Positions 8,229 to 17,965 of a stretch of 64,000 nt of DNA are shown here, piece after piece; position 1 is the first letter of the stretch; every line of letters starts with the position of its first letter. Location: positions 7,737,831 through 7,801,830 of the forward strand of contig NZ_KI911783.1 of NCBI RefSeq assembly GCF_000515415.1. The letters run 5' to 3'. Under the pieces are notes generated by a model. The model was given only the letters and a program-made list of their open reading frames with translations, made no database searches and was not told the DNA's origin. The DNA comes from Bradyrhizobium sp. WSM1417. GTDB lineage: Bacteria > Pseudomonadota > Alphaproteobacteria > Rhizobiales > Xanthobacteraceae. A program made the position numbers and the translations under genes.

Positions 8229-10109
8229 CTACTGCGTCGTCTCGATCTTCAACTGCTTGATCTTGCGATACAGCGTTGCGCGGCTCAGCTTCAGCGCGCG
8301 CGCTGTTTCCGTCACGCGGCCGCCGTGCTTGCGCAAGGCTTCGACGATCGCCGCGCGCTCCGCCGCCGTGAGGTCCGCCTCCACCGCCCTTCCACCAAAC
8401 GGGGGCAGATCGAGGTCGGCATCGGTGATGACGCCGTCCTCCGCCGTGCAGCCGGCGAGCCGCAGCACATGCCGGAGCTGGCGCATGTTGCCGGGATAGG
8501 GATAGGCCGCCAGTTGCGCCCAGGCCTCGTCAGAGAGGGAGCAGTTCGGCGCTTCCTCGCGCGCGATCTGGCGGATGACGTCGTCGCGGTCGGCGCGATC
8601 GCGCAAGGCCGGCAGCCGCACCTCCATGCCGCGCAGACGGAAATAGAGGTCGGTGCGGAAGGCGCCCTCCTCGGCCATGCGGCCGAGATCGCGATGGGTG
8701 GCGCTGATCAGGCGAATGTCGATCGGCACGGGCTTCAGCGCGCCGAGCGGCCAGACTTCGCGGTTCTCCAGCACCCGTAGCAGCCGCGTCTGCAGGGCGA
8801 TCGGCATGTCGCCGATCTCGTCGAGGAACAGCGTGCCACCGTCGGCCTGCACGATCAGGCCCTTCGAGCCGTCGCGGCGTGCGCCGGTGAAGGCACCGGC
8901 CTCGTAACCGAACAGCTCGGCATCGATCAGGCTTTCCGGCATCGCCGCGCAGTTCAGCGCGACATAGTTGTGGCGCGCGCGATTGCCGGCTGCGTGAATG
9001 GCACGGGCGAACACATCCTTGCCGACGCCGGTCTCGCCATGCAGCAGCACCGGCAGATTGCGATCGCCGATGCTTCTCAGTCGCTTCACGCTCCTGATCA
9101 GGCCGGGATCGCGGCCGGCGAGCCGCTGCAGAGCATCGAATCGATCGACCTGTGCATCGCGGCGCGGCGCGAGCGGACGGCTCGAGACCCTCGCCCGCAG
9201 CGGGGGCGCGACATGGCCATGCCCCAACGGAGTGCCATCGGCCCGGCGCAGCTCGACGAGATCGTCTGCGTCGCGCGCAGCGGGATGGTCGAACTTGACG
9301 TAGCGCGACAGATCGATGCCGGATGCGATCAAGCCGTCGGTGAGACCCAGCAGCGCGCGCGCCGAACGGCAGGCGCCGACGATGCGGCGATCGTCGTCAT
9401 AGGCGAGCAGGCCGCTGCCGCCATCGCCCGGAACGGTTGCGATCCATGCGTGGCGGAAATGACCGCGGAAGATCGCACCCTCCATGCGCCGCGTTGCCTC
9501 CATCGTCACCGCGAGCGCAAGCTGATGCGCGGTGCGTTCGAGGTCTTCGCGGCAGGAAGTGATGTTCACGGCGCCTGCGAGCCGTCCGGCCTGGTCGAAC
9601 AGCGGCGTCACGGCGCAGGAGAACATGTGCCACTGCGCGCGAAAATGCTCGTCGCGATGCACCAGGATCGGCTTCTGCTCGGCGAGCGCGGTGCCGAGCC
9701 CATTGGTGCCTTCGAAGGCCTCGGAAAAATTCGAGCCGGTGTAGATCTTCCAATCCATGAACAGTCTTGCGTCGGCCTCGCCGGGCAGGCGGCTGAACAG
9801 CATGGTTGCGTTCACGTCTGCCAGATTGACGCAATAGCCGGCATCGCGCAGCACGCGGGCGAGATCGTCGAGCTCCGGTGTTACGAGCCGGATCGTCTCT
9901 TCCATCGGTTCGGCGACGTGACGGATCTCGGCTTCGGTGAGCGTCTGCGGCGGCCCCTGACGGGCGGGATCGAGCTTGTGGCTGACCAGGCAGCGCCGCC
10001 AGGAATTGGCAATGCGCGAAGAGGCATCGACGTCGGCCAAGCGGTCTGCAACCTGATTGGCGACGGACAAGACACGGGCGACATGGTTCGAGGCCGAAAG
10101 GCTGGCCAT
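8229..10109 (-). CDS. Sigma-54-dependent transcriptional activator (AcoR-type)
   Basis: A 626-residue enhancer-binding protein. The N-terminal part (about 50-210) is a GAF-type sensor. The AAA+ domain (about 330-560) has Walker A GETGVGKD near 355, the sigma-54 contact loop GAFTGA near 405, and Walker B GTLFLDEIGDM. The C-terminus carries a Fis-type helix-turn-helix (GRVTETARALKLSRATLYRK). The ATG at 10109 has GGTGGAG 9 nt upstream; an in-frame GTG five codons earlier overlaps it. It lies directly after the monooxygenase operon and is convergent with it. It is the obvious activator for the promoter at 6234. No phosphorylation receiver domain is present, so the signal is probably a small ligand. 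Confidence 0.88.
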   Translation of the reverse strand: MASLSASNHVARVLSVANQVADRLADVDASSRIANSWRRCLVSHKLDPARQGPPQTLTEAEIRHVAEPMEETIRLVTPELDDLARVLRDAGYCVNLADVNATMLFSRLPGEADARLFMDWKIYTGSNFSEAFEGTNGLGTALAEQKPILVHRDEHFRAQWHMFSCAVTPLFDQAGRLAGAVNITSCREDLERTAHQLALAVTMEATRRMEGAIFRGHFRHAWIATVPGDGGSGLLAYDDDRRIVGACRSARALLGLTDGLIASGIDLSRYVKFDHPAARDADDLVELRRADGTPLGHGHVAPPLRARVSSRPLAPRRDAQVDRFDALQRLAGRDPGLIRSVKRLRSIGDRNLPVLLHGETGVGKDVFARAIHAAGNRARHNYVALNCAAMPESLIDAELFGYEAGAFTGARRDGSKGLIVQADGGTLFLDEIGDMPIALQTRLLRVLENREVWPLGALKPVPIDIRLISATHRDLGRMAEEGAFRTDLYFRLRGMEVRLPALRDRADRDDVIRQIAREEAPNCSLSDEAWAQLAAYPYPGNMRQLRHVLRLAGCTAEDGVITDADLDLPPFGGRAVEADLTAAERAAIVEALRKHGGRVTETARALKLSRATLYRKIKQLKIETTQ

Positions 10110-10217
10110 CGCGGACGTCTCCACCCTGTATTATTGTGCAAAGTCTGGCACCGCAGGCGGGGATGTCAATCGGGAACCGGAACGCGGCAAGGCGCAATCA
10201 GAATTGCTGCACCGCCC

Positions 10218-13200
10218 TCACCACGTATCGATGCACGGCCGCTTCTTCCCATTGCGCGCCGGCGGCTTCGGCACTGAGCGCAGGCCTGCCATGATCCACC
10301 GCCGCGTTTCAGAGGGGTCGATGACGTTGTCGATCTCGAACACCGATGCGATCGAGACCGCCTTGCCGTTGGCATAGAGCTCGGCGACCTTGTTGCGATA
10401 ATAGGTCTCGCGCTCGACCGGGTCGGCGATCGCCTCCATTTCCTTGCGGAAGCCGAGGCGGACGTATCCCTCCAGGCCCATGCCACCGAACTCGCCGGTC
10501 GGCCAGGCCGCGGTAAAGAACGAGGCATGGAAGCCGCCGCCGATCATCGACTGCGCCCCGAGCCCGTAGCCCTTGCGCAGCACGATGCCGAACAACGGCA
10601 CGCTCAGGCTCGCGCCTGTCACGAACATCCGCGAGACGTGGCGCACGATCGCGGTCTTCTCGGCTTCCGGGCCGACCATGAAGCCGGGCGTGTCGCACAG
10701 CGAGACGATCGGCAGATCGAAGGCGTCGCAGAGCTGGAGGAAGCGCGCGGCCTTGTCGCCGGCATCGGCGTCGATCGCGCCGCCGAGATGGCGCGGATTG
10801 TTGGCGATCAGGCCGAACGGTCTGCCCTCGATGCGGATCAACGCGGTGATCATGCCGACGCCATAGTCGCGGCGCAGCTCCAGCACGGAGTCCTTGTCCG
10901 CGACGAGGTCGATCACGCTCCGGATGTCGTAGACGCGCAGGCGGTTCTCGGGGATGGCGCGGCGCAGCAGCCGCTGGTCGGCGGCCTGCCAGTCCGTCAC
11001 TGCCCCCTGGAAATAAGACAGATATTTTTGCGCAACACGCGTCGCCTCCTCCTCGTCCTCGACGAGGATGTCGATGACACCGTTCGGCGACTGGAACGTA
11101 ACAGGACCGACCTCGGCCGGGTGATAGACGCCGAGCCCGCCGCCCTCGATCATCGCGGGGCCACCCATGCCGATCGAGGCGTTTTTGGTGGCGATGATGA
11201 CATCGCAGCAGCCGAGCATCGCGGCATTGCCGGCGAAGCAATAACCGGAGACCACGCCGATGACCGGCACGAGACCCGAGAGTCTCGCGAACTGCACGAA
11301 GGATGGACCATCGAGCCCGGTCATGCCGAGCCGGTCGGTATCGCCGGGCCGGCCGCCGCCGCCTTCGGCATAAAACACCAGCGGCAGGCGCCAGTCTTCC
11401 GCGAGCGTCAGCATGCGGTCGATCTTCTTGTGGTTCATGTGGCCCTGCGTGCCCGCGAGCACGGTGTAGTCATAGGCCACGACGATGCAGCGGCCGCTTT
11501 CAGGGCCGAACTTTTCGGCGTTGACGGTCGCGACGCCCATGACGAGGCCGTCGGCCGGCGTGTTCTTGACGAGATCATCGAGCTTGCGCCGGCGCCGCTG
11601 CGCCGCGATCGCAAGGCTGCCGTACTCCATGAACGAGCCATCGTCGACGAGCTGCGCGACATTCTCTCGCGCGGTGCGCTGATTGGTGTTGCGCCGGCGC
11701 TCGACCGAGGCATGGCGATTTTCGTCGAGCGTGTTGGCCTGGCGCGCGATCAGCTCGGCGAGATCAGGACGGATGTGGTCGAGATCGACATCGGTTTCCG
11801 TTGCCGACGCATCAGCCGCAACCTCGAGCGGCTCCAGATACATGATCGGCTCGCCATGCATCAGCGTGACACCGTCGCCGGCGAGTAGCTTCATGACACG
11901 GCCGCCCTGCTCCGCCATGACCAGATGTTCCATTTTCATGGACTCGATCACGGCGAGCTGCTGGCCCGGGCGTACGACCTCGCCTTCCTTCACCTGGATG
12001 GTAACGATGGTCCCCTGCAAGGGCGCTGCGACCATCACGGCGCCTTCAGGCACCACCTGTGCGACGCGTGCATCGGTGTCTTGGCCACCGCTTCGCTCGG
12101 TCGCGGCAAAATAGAGTGGTTTTGCGGCGCCATCCGCGGCCTCGACGAGCTTGCCAATGTTGCGATCGATGAAGTCTGTCGCGATGCGGTTGGACCGGAA
12201 GTCGGGATGCGCCAGCACGGCCTGGAGGAAGGCGATGTTGGTGACGACGCCGTCGATCCGAAACTCGCGCAACGCGCGCGAAGCCTTGGCAACGACCTCG
12301 TGCCAGGCTTCACCGGACGTATGCACGATGACCTTTGCCAGCAGCGAGTCGAAGGCGGCGCTGGTCTTGTAGCCGGCGTAACCGAAACTATCGACGCGGA
12401 CACCGGGGCCCGACGGCGACTCGAACACGGCGAGCACGCCGCCGGTCGGGTGCGTCGCACCCAGCTCGTCCAGCGTCTCCATGTTGACACGCAACTGCAT
12501 GGCGTAGCCGCGCGGTTTCGGGATCGAGCCTTGCGCCAGGCCGAGCGAGGCAAGCGAGGCCCCGGCGGCGACCGCGAGCTGAGCGCGGACGAGATCGAGA
12601 CCCAGCACCTCTTCCGTCACGGTGTGCTCGACCTGGAGCCGCGGGTTGGCCTCGATGAAGGCAAAACTGTCTTCGGCAGCGCCGTCAACCAGAAACTCGA
12701 ACGTGCCGAGATTGTCGTAAGAGGCGGCCACGGCGAGTTGCTTCGCCGCCTCGATGATGCGGCCACGCAAGCCGTCGCTGAGCGACGGGCTCGGCGCCAC
12801 CTCGATCAGCTTCTGGTGCCGGCGCTGGATGGTGCATTCGCGTTCCCAAAGATGAGAGATCGCGCCGTGGCGGTCGCCGATGATCTGTACCTCGATATGG
12901 CGCGCCTGCCGGATCAACCGCTCGGCATAGACGCCGTCGAAGCCGAAAGCGGCCTTGGCCTCGGACTGGCAGCGCGCGTAGGCCTCCGCCAGATCGGCAG
13001 CGCGCTCGACCACGCGCATGCCGCGGCCGCCGCCGCCGGCCACCGCCTTGATCACGATCGCCGCGTTGCTGCCGAGCGAGGTGAAGAACGCCGCGATGTC
13101 CTCCAGCGAGGACGGCCCGCTGGTGCCGGCGATGATCGGCACGCCGCAGCGCTTTGCCAGTTGCCGTGCCGCGACCTTATCGCCGAACAGTTCGAGCGCC

Positions 13201-13523
13201 ACGGCCTTCGGCCCGACGAAGGCGATGCCTGCATCAGCGCAGGCCTTCGCAAACGCAGCGTTCTCGCTGAGGAAGCCGTAGCCGGGATGCACGGCATCGC
13301 AGCTGGCCGCTTTCGCCGCTCTCACCACCGCGTCGATGTCGAGATAGGCCCGCGCGCCGCGGCCGGGAATTTCGACCGCCTCGTCGGCAACCCGCACGTG
13401 CAGCGACAGCGCATCGTCCGCGGGATGGATCGCGACCGTCGCGATGCCGGAATCGGCGGCGGCGCGCGCGATGCGGATGGCGATCTCGCCGCGATTGGCG
13501 ATCAGGAGCTTCTTGAACGACAT
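10218..13523 (-). CDS. Single-chain acyl-CoA carboxylase (biotin carboxylase + BCCP + carboxyltransferase)
   Basis: A 1101-residue fusion. Residues 1-450 form a biotin carboxylase with the ATP-grasp loop KAVAGGGGRGMRV. A biotinyl domain follows with ESMKMEH, biotin Lys near residue 530. Residues about 600-1100 form a carboxyltransferase with both N- and C-terminal crotonase-like halves (FAGNAAMLGCCDV; SLCDTPGFMVGPEAEK). This layout matches single-chain long-chain acyl-CoA carboxylases described in mycobacteria and Rhodopseudomonas, which form homohexamers. The ATG at 13523 gives the usual MSFKKLLIANRGEIA start. It is the first of a possible operon with the sigma-54 regulator, although 108 bp separate them. 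Substrate length is unknown. Confidence 0.88.
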   Translation of the reverse strand: MSFKKLLIANRGEIAIRIARAAADSGIATVAIHPADDALSLHVRVADEAVEIPGRGARAYLDIDAVVRAAKAASCDAVHPGYGFLSENAAFAKACADAGIAFVGPKAVALELFGDKVAARQLAKRCGVPIIAGTSGPSSLEDIAAFFTSLGSNAAIVIKAVAGGGGRGMRVVERAADLAEAYARCQSEAKAAFGFDGVYAERLIRQARHIEVQIIGDRHGAISHLWERECTIQRRHQKLIEVAPSPSLSDGLRGRIIEAAKQLAVAASYDNLGTFEFLVDGAAEDSFAFIEANPRLQVEHTVTEEVLGLDLVRAQLAVAAGASLASLGLAQGSIPKPRGYAMQLRVNMETLDELGATHPTGGVLAVFESPSGPGVRVDSFGYAGYKTSAAFDSLLAKVIVHTSGEAWHEVVAKASRALREFRIDGVVTNIAFLQAVLAHPDFRSNRIATDFIDRNIGKLVEAADGAAKPLYFAATERSGGQDTDARVAQVVPEGAVMVAAPLQGTIVTIQVKEGEVVRPGQQLAVIESMKMEHLVMAEQGGRVMKLLAGDGVTLMHGEPIMYLEPLEVAADASATETDVDLDHIRPDLAELIARQANTLDENRHASVERRRNTNQRTARENVAQLVDDGSFMEYGSLAIAAQRRRRKLDDLVKNTPADGLVMGVATVNAEKFGPESGRCIVVAYDYTVLAGTQGHMNHKKIDRMLTLAEDWRLPLVFYAEGGGGRPGDTDRLGMTGLDGPSFVQFARLSGLVPVIGVVSGYCFAGNAAMLGCCDVIIATKNASIGMGGPAMIEGGGLGVYHPAEVGPVTFQSPNGVIDILVEDEEEATRVAQKYLSYFQGAVTDWQAADQRLLRRAIPENRLRVYDIRSVIDLVADKDSVLELRRDYGVGMITALIRIEGRPFGLIANNPRHLGGAIDADAGDKAARFLQLCDAFDLPIVSLCDTPGFMVGPEAEKTAIVRHVSRMFVTGASLSVPLFGIVLRKGYGLGAQSMIGGGFHASFFTAAWPTGEFGGMGLEGYVRLGFRKEMEAIADPVERETYYRNKVAELYANGKAVSIASVFEIDNVIDPSETRRWIMAGLRSVPKPPARNGKKRPCIDTW

Positions 13524-13650
13524 GCAGCGTCTCCATGCCCGCGTGCCCAATCGCGGGTCGACAGGTCCGATGGTTCTGCTTCGTCACTTTAACCGAGGCC
13601 GTCAAGGGCAAGAACGCCGGTCCCGACGACCGTTCCCGCGGGCCGGAATT

Positions 13651-14334
13651 TCAGTCGGTCGCGCGCGCCGTGATGAGGCGAATAATCCGCGCCACGGCAG
13701 ACGCGATCGGGGCGATGATCGGCACGGTGAACATCGGCTGAAGCTCGCGCGCGGCTTCGCCCAGCGGCCCGCCGCCTATGATGACCGCCTCCGCGCCATC
13801 CTGCGCGATGCAGGCCTCGACCGCGCCGGCGAGTGCTGCGCACAATCGCGCCGGATCGCGCATTAGCTCCTGCGGATCGCCCTCCGCGAAGCGGACGCCG
13901 GTGTAACGCGATCGCAACGCCAGCGCTTCCGGCAAGGCGTCGATCTTTGCTTCCAACAGCGGCGTCGTGGTCGCTATGCCAAAGCGGCGGCCGTTCTCGG
14001 CGGCTGCCAGCATCGAGGACTCGCCGATGCCGACCGCGGGCAGCTTTATCGCGGCCCTGATCCCGGCCAATCCGGGATCGCCGAACGCCGCGACGATGAT
14101 ACCGTCGCATGCACGCCGGTTCGACTCCGCGATCTCTAGAACTTCGGCGGAGGCTGCATCCAACGCATCCGGCGTCACGATCATTTGCGGCGCGCGCGTT
14201 GCGGTCGCGCCGTCGATCTCGAAGCCATCGACGGCGGCCGACCTCGCGATGGCAACCATCATCGCAGTGGTCGCCACGGAACTGTTCGGATTGATCAGGA
14301 GAATGCGCGCGCGCCGATCGGAAGTTTGGCCCAT
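13651..14334 (-). CDS. Asp/Glu/hydantoin racemase family protein without the usual cysteines
   Basis: A 227-residue protein of the two-domain Asp/Glu racemase superfamily. The N-terminal ILLINPNSS and the DGIIVAAFGDPGL and FGIATTTPL blocks are family hallmarks. In characterised members a catalytic Cys sits in the (A)CFxDPG motif and a second in the later LGC-type motif. Here the first reads VAAFGDPG and the second IIGGGPLG, so both positions lack Cys. Other Cys residues (RRACDG, ACIAQDG) are not at those places. It may be a racemase relative with another activity, for example a decarboxylase or binding role. It ends 127 bp from the carboxylase start on the same strand; a link is possible but unproven. 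Confidence 0.75.
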   Translation of the reverse strand: MGQTSDRRARILLINPNSSVATTAMMVAIARSAAVDGFEIDGATATRAPQMIVTPDALDAASAEVLEIAESNRRACDGIIVAAFGDPGLAGIRAAIKLPAVGIGESSMLAAAENGRRFGIATTTPLLEAKIDALPEALALRSRYTGVRFAEGDPQELMRDPARLCAALAGAVEACIAQDGAEAVIIGGGPLGEAARELQPMFTVPIIAPIASAVARIIRLITARATD

Positions 14335-14346
14335 CCCCCTGCTATA

Positions 14347-16029
14347 CTAAGCCGCCCGCACCCCCGCAACGAAAGCGCTGACCTCGTCTTCCAGCGATTG
14401 CAGCTTCTGCGACAGCCGGCCGCTCGATTGCAGCACGAGGCCGGCGGCCTGGCCGGTCTCCGCCGTCGCATCGGTCACACCCGAGATGTTCTGGGAAACC
14501 TGGTCGGTGCCGGAGGCGGCCTCCCTTACACTGTGGGCGATCGCCGCGGTCGCGGCGCCCTGCTCCTCGACCGCTGCGGCGATCGACGAGGAGATCTCGT
14601 TGACCTCCATGATGGTCTTGCGAATGCTGTCGATGTTGCCGACCACCTGGTTGGTCTCGGCCTGGATCGCGGTGATCTGCGCGCCGATCTCGTCGGTCGC
14701 CTTCGCGGTCTGGCTCGCCAGCGACTTCACTTCGCTTGCCACCACGGCAAAGCCCTTGCCGGCCTCGCCGGCGCGCGCCGCCTCGATGGTGGCGTTGAGC
14801 GCGAGCAAATTGGTCTGCGAGGCGATCTGGTTGATGAGGTCGATGACCTCGCCGATCTTGTGCGCGGCGGCGGCAAGTCCCTGCACTGTGTCGTTGGTGC
14901 GCTGACCGTCGGCGGCGGCCTTGTCGGCCACGTTTGCAGCCTGCGCGACGCGCTGGCTGATCTCCGTGATCGAGGACGACAGCTGCGCGGCGGCGGAGGC
15001 CACCGTCTGCACGTTGCTTGAAGCCTGCTGACAGGCGGTGGCGACGAAGCTCGCGCGGTCGGTCGCCTTGTTGGCGGTTTCGGACATGCCCTGCGCGGCC
15101 TGCTGCATCGCGCGCGCCTCATTGAAGACGTCGCGGACGACGGCCTGAACGTTCGCCTCGAACTTGCCGGCGAGGTCGGTCATCGTTCTGCGCTTCTCCT
15201 CGTCGGCCTTCTGCTTCGTCTCCTGCTGTTCGGTGTGCATCCGGCCGACCTCCGCAGCATTGTCCTTGAACACGGCGAGCGCCTTGGCGAGCCCGCCGAT
15301 CTCGTCGCGTCGGTCGGTATGGGGCACGTCGAACGCGCTGTCACCGGAGGCGAGGCGCTCGGTGAGCGCGGTGATCTTCGTCAGCGGCCGGGTCACGCTG
15401 CGGCCGATCACGAAGGAAGCGCCGAGCACGAGCACGAACACGACCAGGCATACCAGGGCGAAGGTCATCGCATTCTGGCGGAAGACGGCGTCGACGTCGT
15501 CGAGATAGATCCCGGTGCCGATGATCCAGCCCCAGGGCGCAAAACCCTTCACATAGGAGATTTTCCCGACCGGCTGGTCGAAGCCGGGCTTCGGCCAGAG
15601 GTAGCTGTAGAAGCCCGCTCCCTGCTTCTTGACGACGTCAACGAAGCCGACGAACAGCGCGTTGCCGGATGGATCCTTCATCCCGGAGAGATCCTTGCCG
15701 TCGAGCTCGGGCTTGATCGGATGCATGACCATTTTGGGGGTCATGTCGTTGAGCCAGAAATACTCGACCCTGTCGTAACGCAGGCTCTTGATCTCCGCGA
15801 TCGCGCCGGCCTGCGCCTGCTCGCGCTGGAGTTTTCCTTCGCTCTCGAGCTTCTGGTAGTGCGCCAGGATGCCATAGCCGACGTCGACCATATGCTGCGT
15901 CTTGGCCTCACGGTCCGCGATCATCTGCGCGCGCAGCGTCGAGAGCGCGATCGGCGCCAGCGCGATCATGCCGAGGAGGCTGATGCCGACAATCAGGACC
16001 AGCTTGAAACTGATGCGGGAGAAAAACAT
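14347..16029 (-). CDS. Methyl-accepting chemotaxis protein with single Cache sensor
   Basis: A 560-residue chemoreceptor. A short cytoplasmic start is followed by a membrane helix ([18 protein letters not shown]). The periplasmic part (about 35-190) is a single Cache domain of the sCache_2 kind, with [15 protein letters not shown] and [13 protein letters not shown] second helix ([19 protein letters not shown]), a HAMP linker, and a signalling domain with the conserved hairpin tip [19 protein letters not shown] follow. The ATG at 16029 is preferred to the TTG at 16041, though neither has a strong binding site. It sits 12 bp from the racemase-family gene on the same strand. The ligand is unknown; sCache_2 domains often bind small carboxylates. 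Confidence 0.9.
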   Translation of the reverse strand: MFFSRISFKLVLIVGISLLGMIALAPIALSTLRAQMIADREAKTQHMVDVGYGILAHYQKLESEGKLQREQAQAGAIAEIKSLRYDRVEYFWLNDMTPKMVMHPIKPELDGKDLSGMKDPSGNALFVGFVDVVKKQGAGFYSYLWPKPGFDQPVGKISYVKGFAPWGWIIGTGIYLDDVDAVFRQNAMTFALVCLVVFVLVLGASFVIGRSVTRPLTKITALTERLASGDSAFDVPHTDRRDEIGGLAKALAVFKDNAAEVGRMHTEQQETKQKADEEKRRTMTDLAGKFEANVQAVVRDVFNEARAMQQAAQGMSETANKATDRASFVATACQQASSNVQTVASAAAQLSSSITEISQRVAQAANVADKAAADGQRTNDTVQGLAAAAHKIGEVIDLINQIASQTNLLALNATIEAARAGEAGKGFAVVASEVKSLASQTAKATDEIGAQITAIQAETNQVVGNIDSIRKTIMEVNEISSSIAAAVEEQGAATAAIAHSVREAASGTDQVSQNISGVTDATAETGQAAGLVLQSSGRLSQKLQSLEDEVSAFVAGVRAA

Positions 16030-16327
16030 CGGTGCTCGCAAGATTTGGAAGGGCTGATATGCCAGTTTATCCCGCGTCCCTTAGCAAAGCTTTAAGCATT
16101 CGGGTTCCCCCAAGTCCCCGCAAAACTCCGTAGAATCCTACCGGCATGCCGCGGACGGCCTCGCAGGCTCGCGAGACTGGCTGCATCCGAGATGCGAACT
16201 CTTCAAAACTAGAAGGCCTCGATATCGCCCCTGCGAGCGTTGACTTGCGGGGGGCTCTGACCGAACGATCGGCGCAGATCATCGGCGCCGGCCGGGGCGT
16301 CGGCGCAGCCAGAGGCCAGAGGCTAGA

Positions 16328-16828
16328 ATGCATCAATCGACATCGACAGGGTCCCTCGATCTTCCGGCGCTGAGCGCGGCGGAGCGGCTCTTCATCTGGG
16401 GATTTCGGGCCAAGGCACGCAGCGGAAGCGCTGTTCCCACCGCGGCCGACATCCAGCAAGTGTACGACCATTTTCGCGTGGGCGACGCCGTGCCGTCGCT
16501 GGAATCGATCATCGAGATCTTTGCCTGCACGGCGCATACGGCCATCGCGGTGCACTGCCCGACCTGCCCGCGGATGTCCGACAGCGAGTACGGCATGTTG
16601 CGGGCGATCGCCGCCGCGCAGAAAGAGCGCGACGATATCGCGCGCGAGCAGTTCGAATGCTGGCTGCCGCCGGTCGGCGCCGATTGGGCTCTCGCACCCG
16701 TGCGCGGGCTTGCAACGATCTTCCGCATGGCCGGTCTCATCCTGCCTGACCGACACGTTCCGTCTTTCGACCATGACCGGACGATGGCGATGAAGAGCTG
16801 GCTGGTCGGAAGCCCCACGTTGCACTGA
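16328..16828 (+). CDS. Hypothetical protein with a CPxC motif
   Basis: A 166-residue soluble protein I cannot assign. The ATG has GAGG 6 nt upstream. The first third is helical (ALSAAERLFIWGFRAKA). The centre has HCPTCPRMSDSEYGMLRA, a CxxC motif followed by an acidic helix. The next gene, 11 bp downstream, has a similar centre (a Cys pair, then L/S-x-DE-x-x-L). The two may be distant paralogues and probably form an operon. A metal-binding or redox role for the Cys pair is a guess only. Confidence 0.65.
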   Translation: MHQSTSTGSLDLPALSAAERLFIWGFRAKARSGSAVPTAADIQQVYDHFRVGDAVPSLESIIEIFACTAHTAIAVHCPTCPRMSDSEYGMLRAIAAAQKERDDIAREQFECWLPPVGADWALAPVRGLATIFRMAGLILPDRHVPSFDHDRTMAMKSWLVGSPTLH

Positions 16829-16839
16829 CGAGATCGCGC

Positions 16840-17313
16840 ATGATGCAGGATAGTTGCGGCTTTGTGCCTGTCACGGAATCCGGCCAAGCGCGGCTCTGTC
16901 CACTCCAGGCCGCGCTTGCGACGCGGCCTGACGTCGAGAGCTACGATGATTTTGGCCGCGTCACGCTGTCGCTGTTGCGGTTCATCGCAGCCGCCTATGC
17001 GACCGGCGCGTCCGATTGCTGGGAGGCGGCCTATCGCTTCGCCGACGAGGCACCTGATATCGCCGACAGCCCGCTGCTGGTCGCACGCGTTGCCGCGCTC
17101 GTCAGAATCCTGCGCAGCGGCCGGCCCTGCCAATTGTGCTTCATGCCGCCGTCGTGCCGGCGCCTGTCGAAGGACGAGGCGGAATTGATGCGGCTGCTGG
17201 CGGTGGCACGCGGCAACCAGCCGGGCGAGCTCGAATCCGCCGTCTGTCAGTTCGTCGGCGACGAGAACGGGATTGCGACAACGAGGGCGGTCAACGCGCT
17301 CGCCTTCTGCTGA
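16840..17313 (+). CDS. Hypothetical protein with clustered cysteines
   Basis: A 157-residue protein of unknown function, starting 11 bp after the preceding hypothetical. It begins MMQ; either ATG is possible and the binding site is weak. The central region CQLCFMPPSCRRLSKDEAEL has three Cys, including a CxxC, followed by a helix (LMRLLAVARG). Its C-terminus also ends in Cys. The order 'helical N-terminal region, Cys cluster, acidic helix' is shared with its neighbour, which suggests divergence from a common ancestor. Its stop lies 3 bp from the stop of the convergent TetR gene. Confidence 0.65.
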   Translation: MMQDSCGFVPVTESGQARLCPLQAALATRPDVESYDDFGRVTLSLLRFIAAAYATGASDCWEAAYRFADEAPDIADSPLLVARVAALVRILRSGRPCQLCFMPPSCRRLSKDEAELMRLLAVARGNQPGELESAVCQFVGDENGIATTRAVNALAFC

Positions 17314-17316
17314 CAC

Positions 17317-17916
17317 CTAGCCGCCCTTCTTGCCGAGCACGAGATCGATAGTGTGGGACGCGATCTTGCGCAGCTGCGGCTCGTCGCCGAAGGCGCGTTC
17401 GAGCACGGCGAGGCCGCGCGTCACGGTGATGATGTGCAGTGCCGCGGCCGCGGAATTGCCGCTGAACTCGCCGCGCGCCGCACCCGCCGACAACGTCTCC
17501 TGAACCAAAACAGTGATGCGCGAGATGAGGTTCGCGAAGGCCTGCCGCGCCGCCTCGTCCAGCCCCTCGCCTTCGGCCGCGCCGAGCTCCATCAGGCCGC
17601 GCGTGGTCGGACATCCCCGCGGCGGCGAGCCGGCGCGGAAGTTGCTGATGGTCAGGTCGAAGAACGCGGTGAGGCGCTTTCGCAAGCTGCCCGCGCCCAG
17701 CGCCTTTTGCAAAGCGATGAGATAGTCGCCCGCATAGCGCTCGTACGCCTGCAGGAATAGTGCCTCCTTGCTGCCGAAGGCATTGTAGAGGCTGCCGCGC
17801 TGCACACCGGCATCCCGTGCGATGTCCGACAGCGAGGTGCCGCGCACGCCCTTGCGCCAGAACTGGTCGAAGGCGATGCGCAGGACATCGTCATGGTCGA
17901 ATTCGCGCGGCCTCAA
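17317..17916 (-). CDS. TetR/AcrR family transcriptional regulator
   Basis: A 199-residue repressor. The N-terminal helix-turn-helix is clear: GVRGTSLSDIARDAGVQRGSLYNAFGSKEALF. The C-terminal ligand domain contains GCPTTRGLMELGA, seen in the COG1309 subgroup. The start is TTG at 17916, with GGGAG about 7 nt upstream. It is divergent from the tautomerase gene, and two palindromes fill the space between them. Autoregulation plus control of the tautomerase is the natural reading. The inducer is not known. Confidence 0.85.
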   Translation of the reverse strand: MRPREFDHDDVLRIAFDQFWRKGVRGTSLSDIARDAGVQRGSLYNAFGSKEALFLQAYERYAGDYLIALQKALGAGSLRKRLTAFFDLTISNFRAGSPPRGCPTTRGLMELGAAEGEGLDEAARQAFANLISRITVLVQETLSAGAARGEFSGNSAAAALHIITVTRGLAVLERAFGDEPQLRKIASHTIDLVLGKKGG

Positions 17917-17937
17917 GCTTTGCTCCCGTCAGGCATA

Positions 17938-17954
17938 TTTGACACGATGTCAAA
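17938..17954. promoter_or_regulatory. Palindromic operator 1 (TetR divergon)
   Basis: TTTGACACGATGTCAAA is a perfect 7-3-7 palindrome just upstream of the TetR gene. It shares the pattern TTGAC(A/G)-N3-(C/T)GTCAA with the site at 17966-17980. It is a likely binding site for the divergent TetR regulator. Confidence 0.6.
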
Positions 17955-17965
17955 AATATGTTTTC

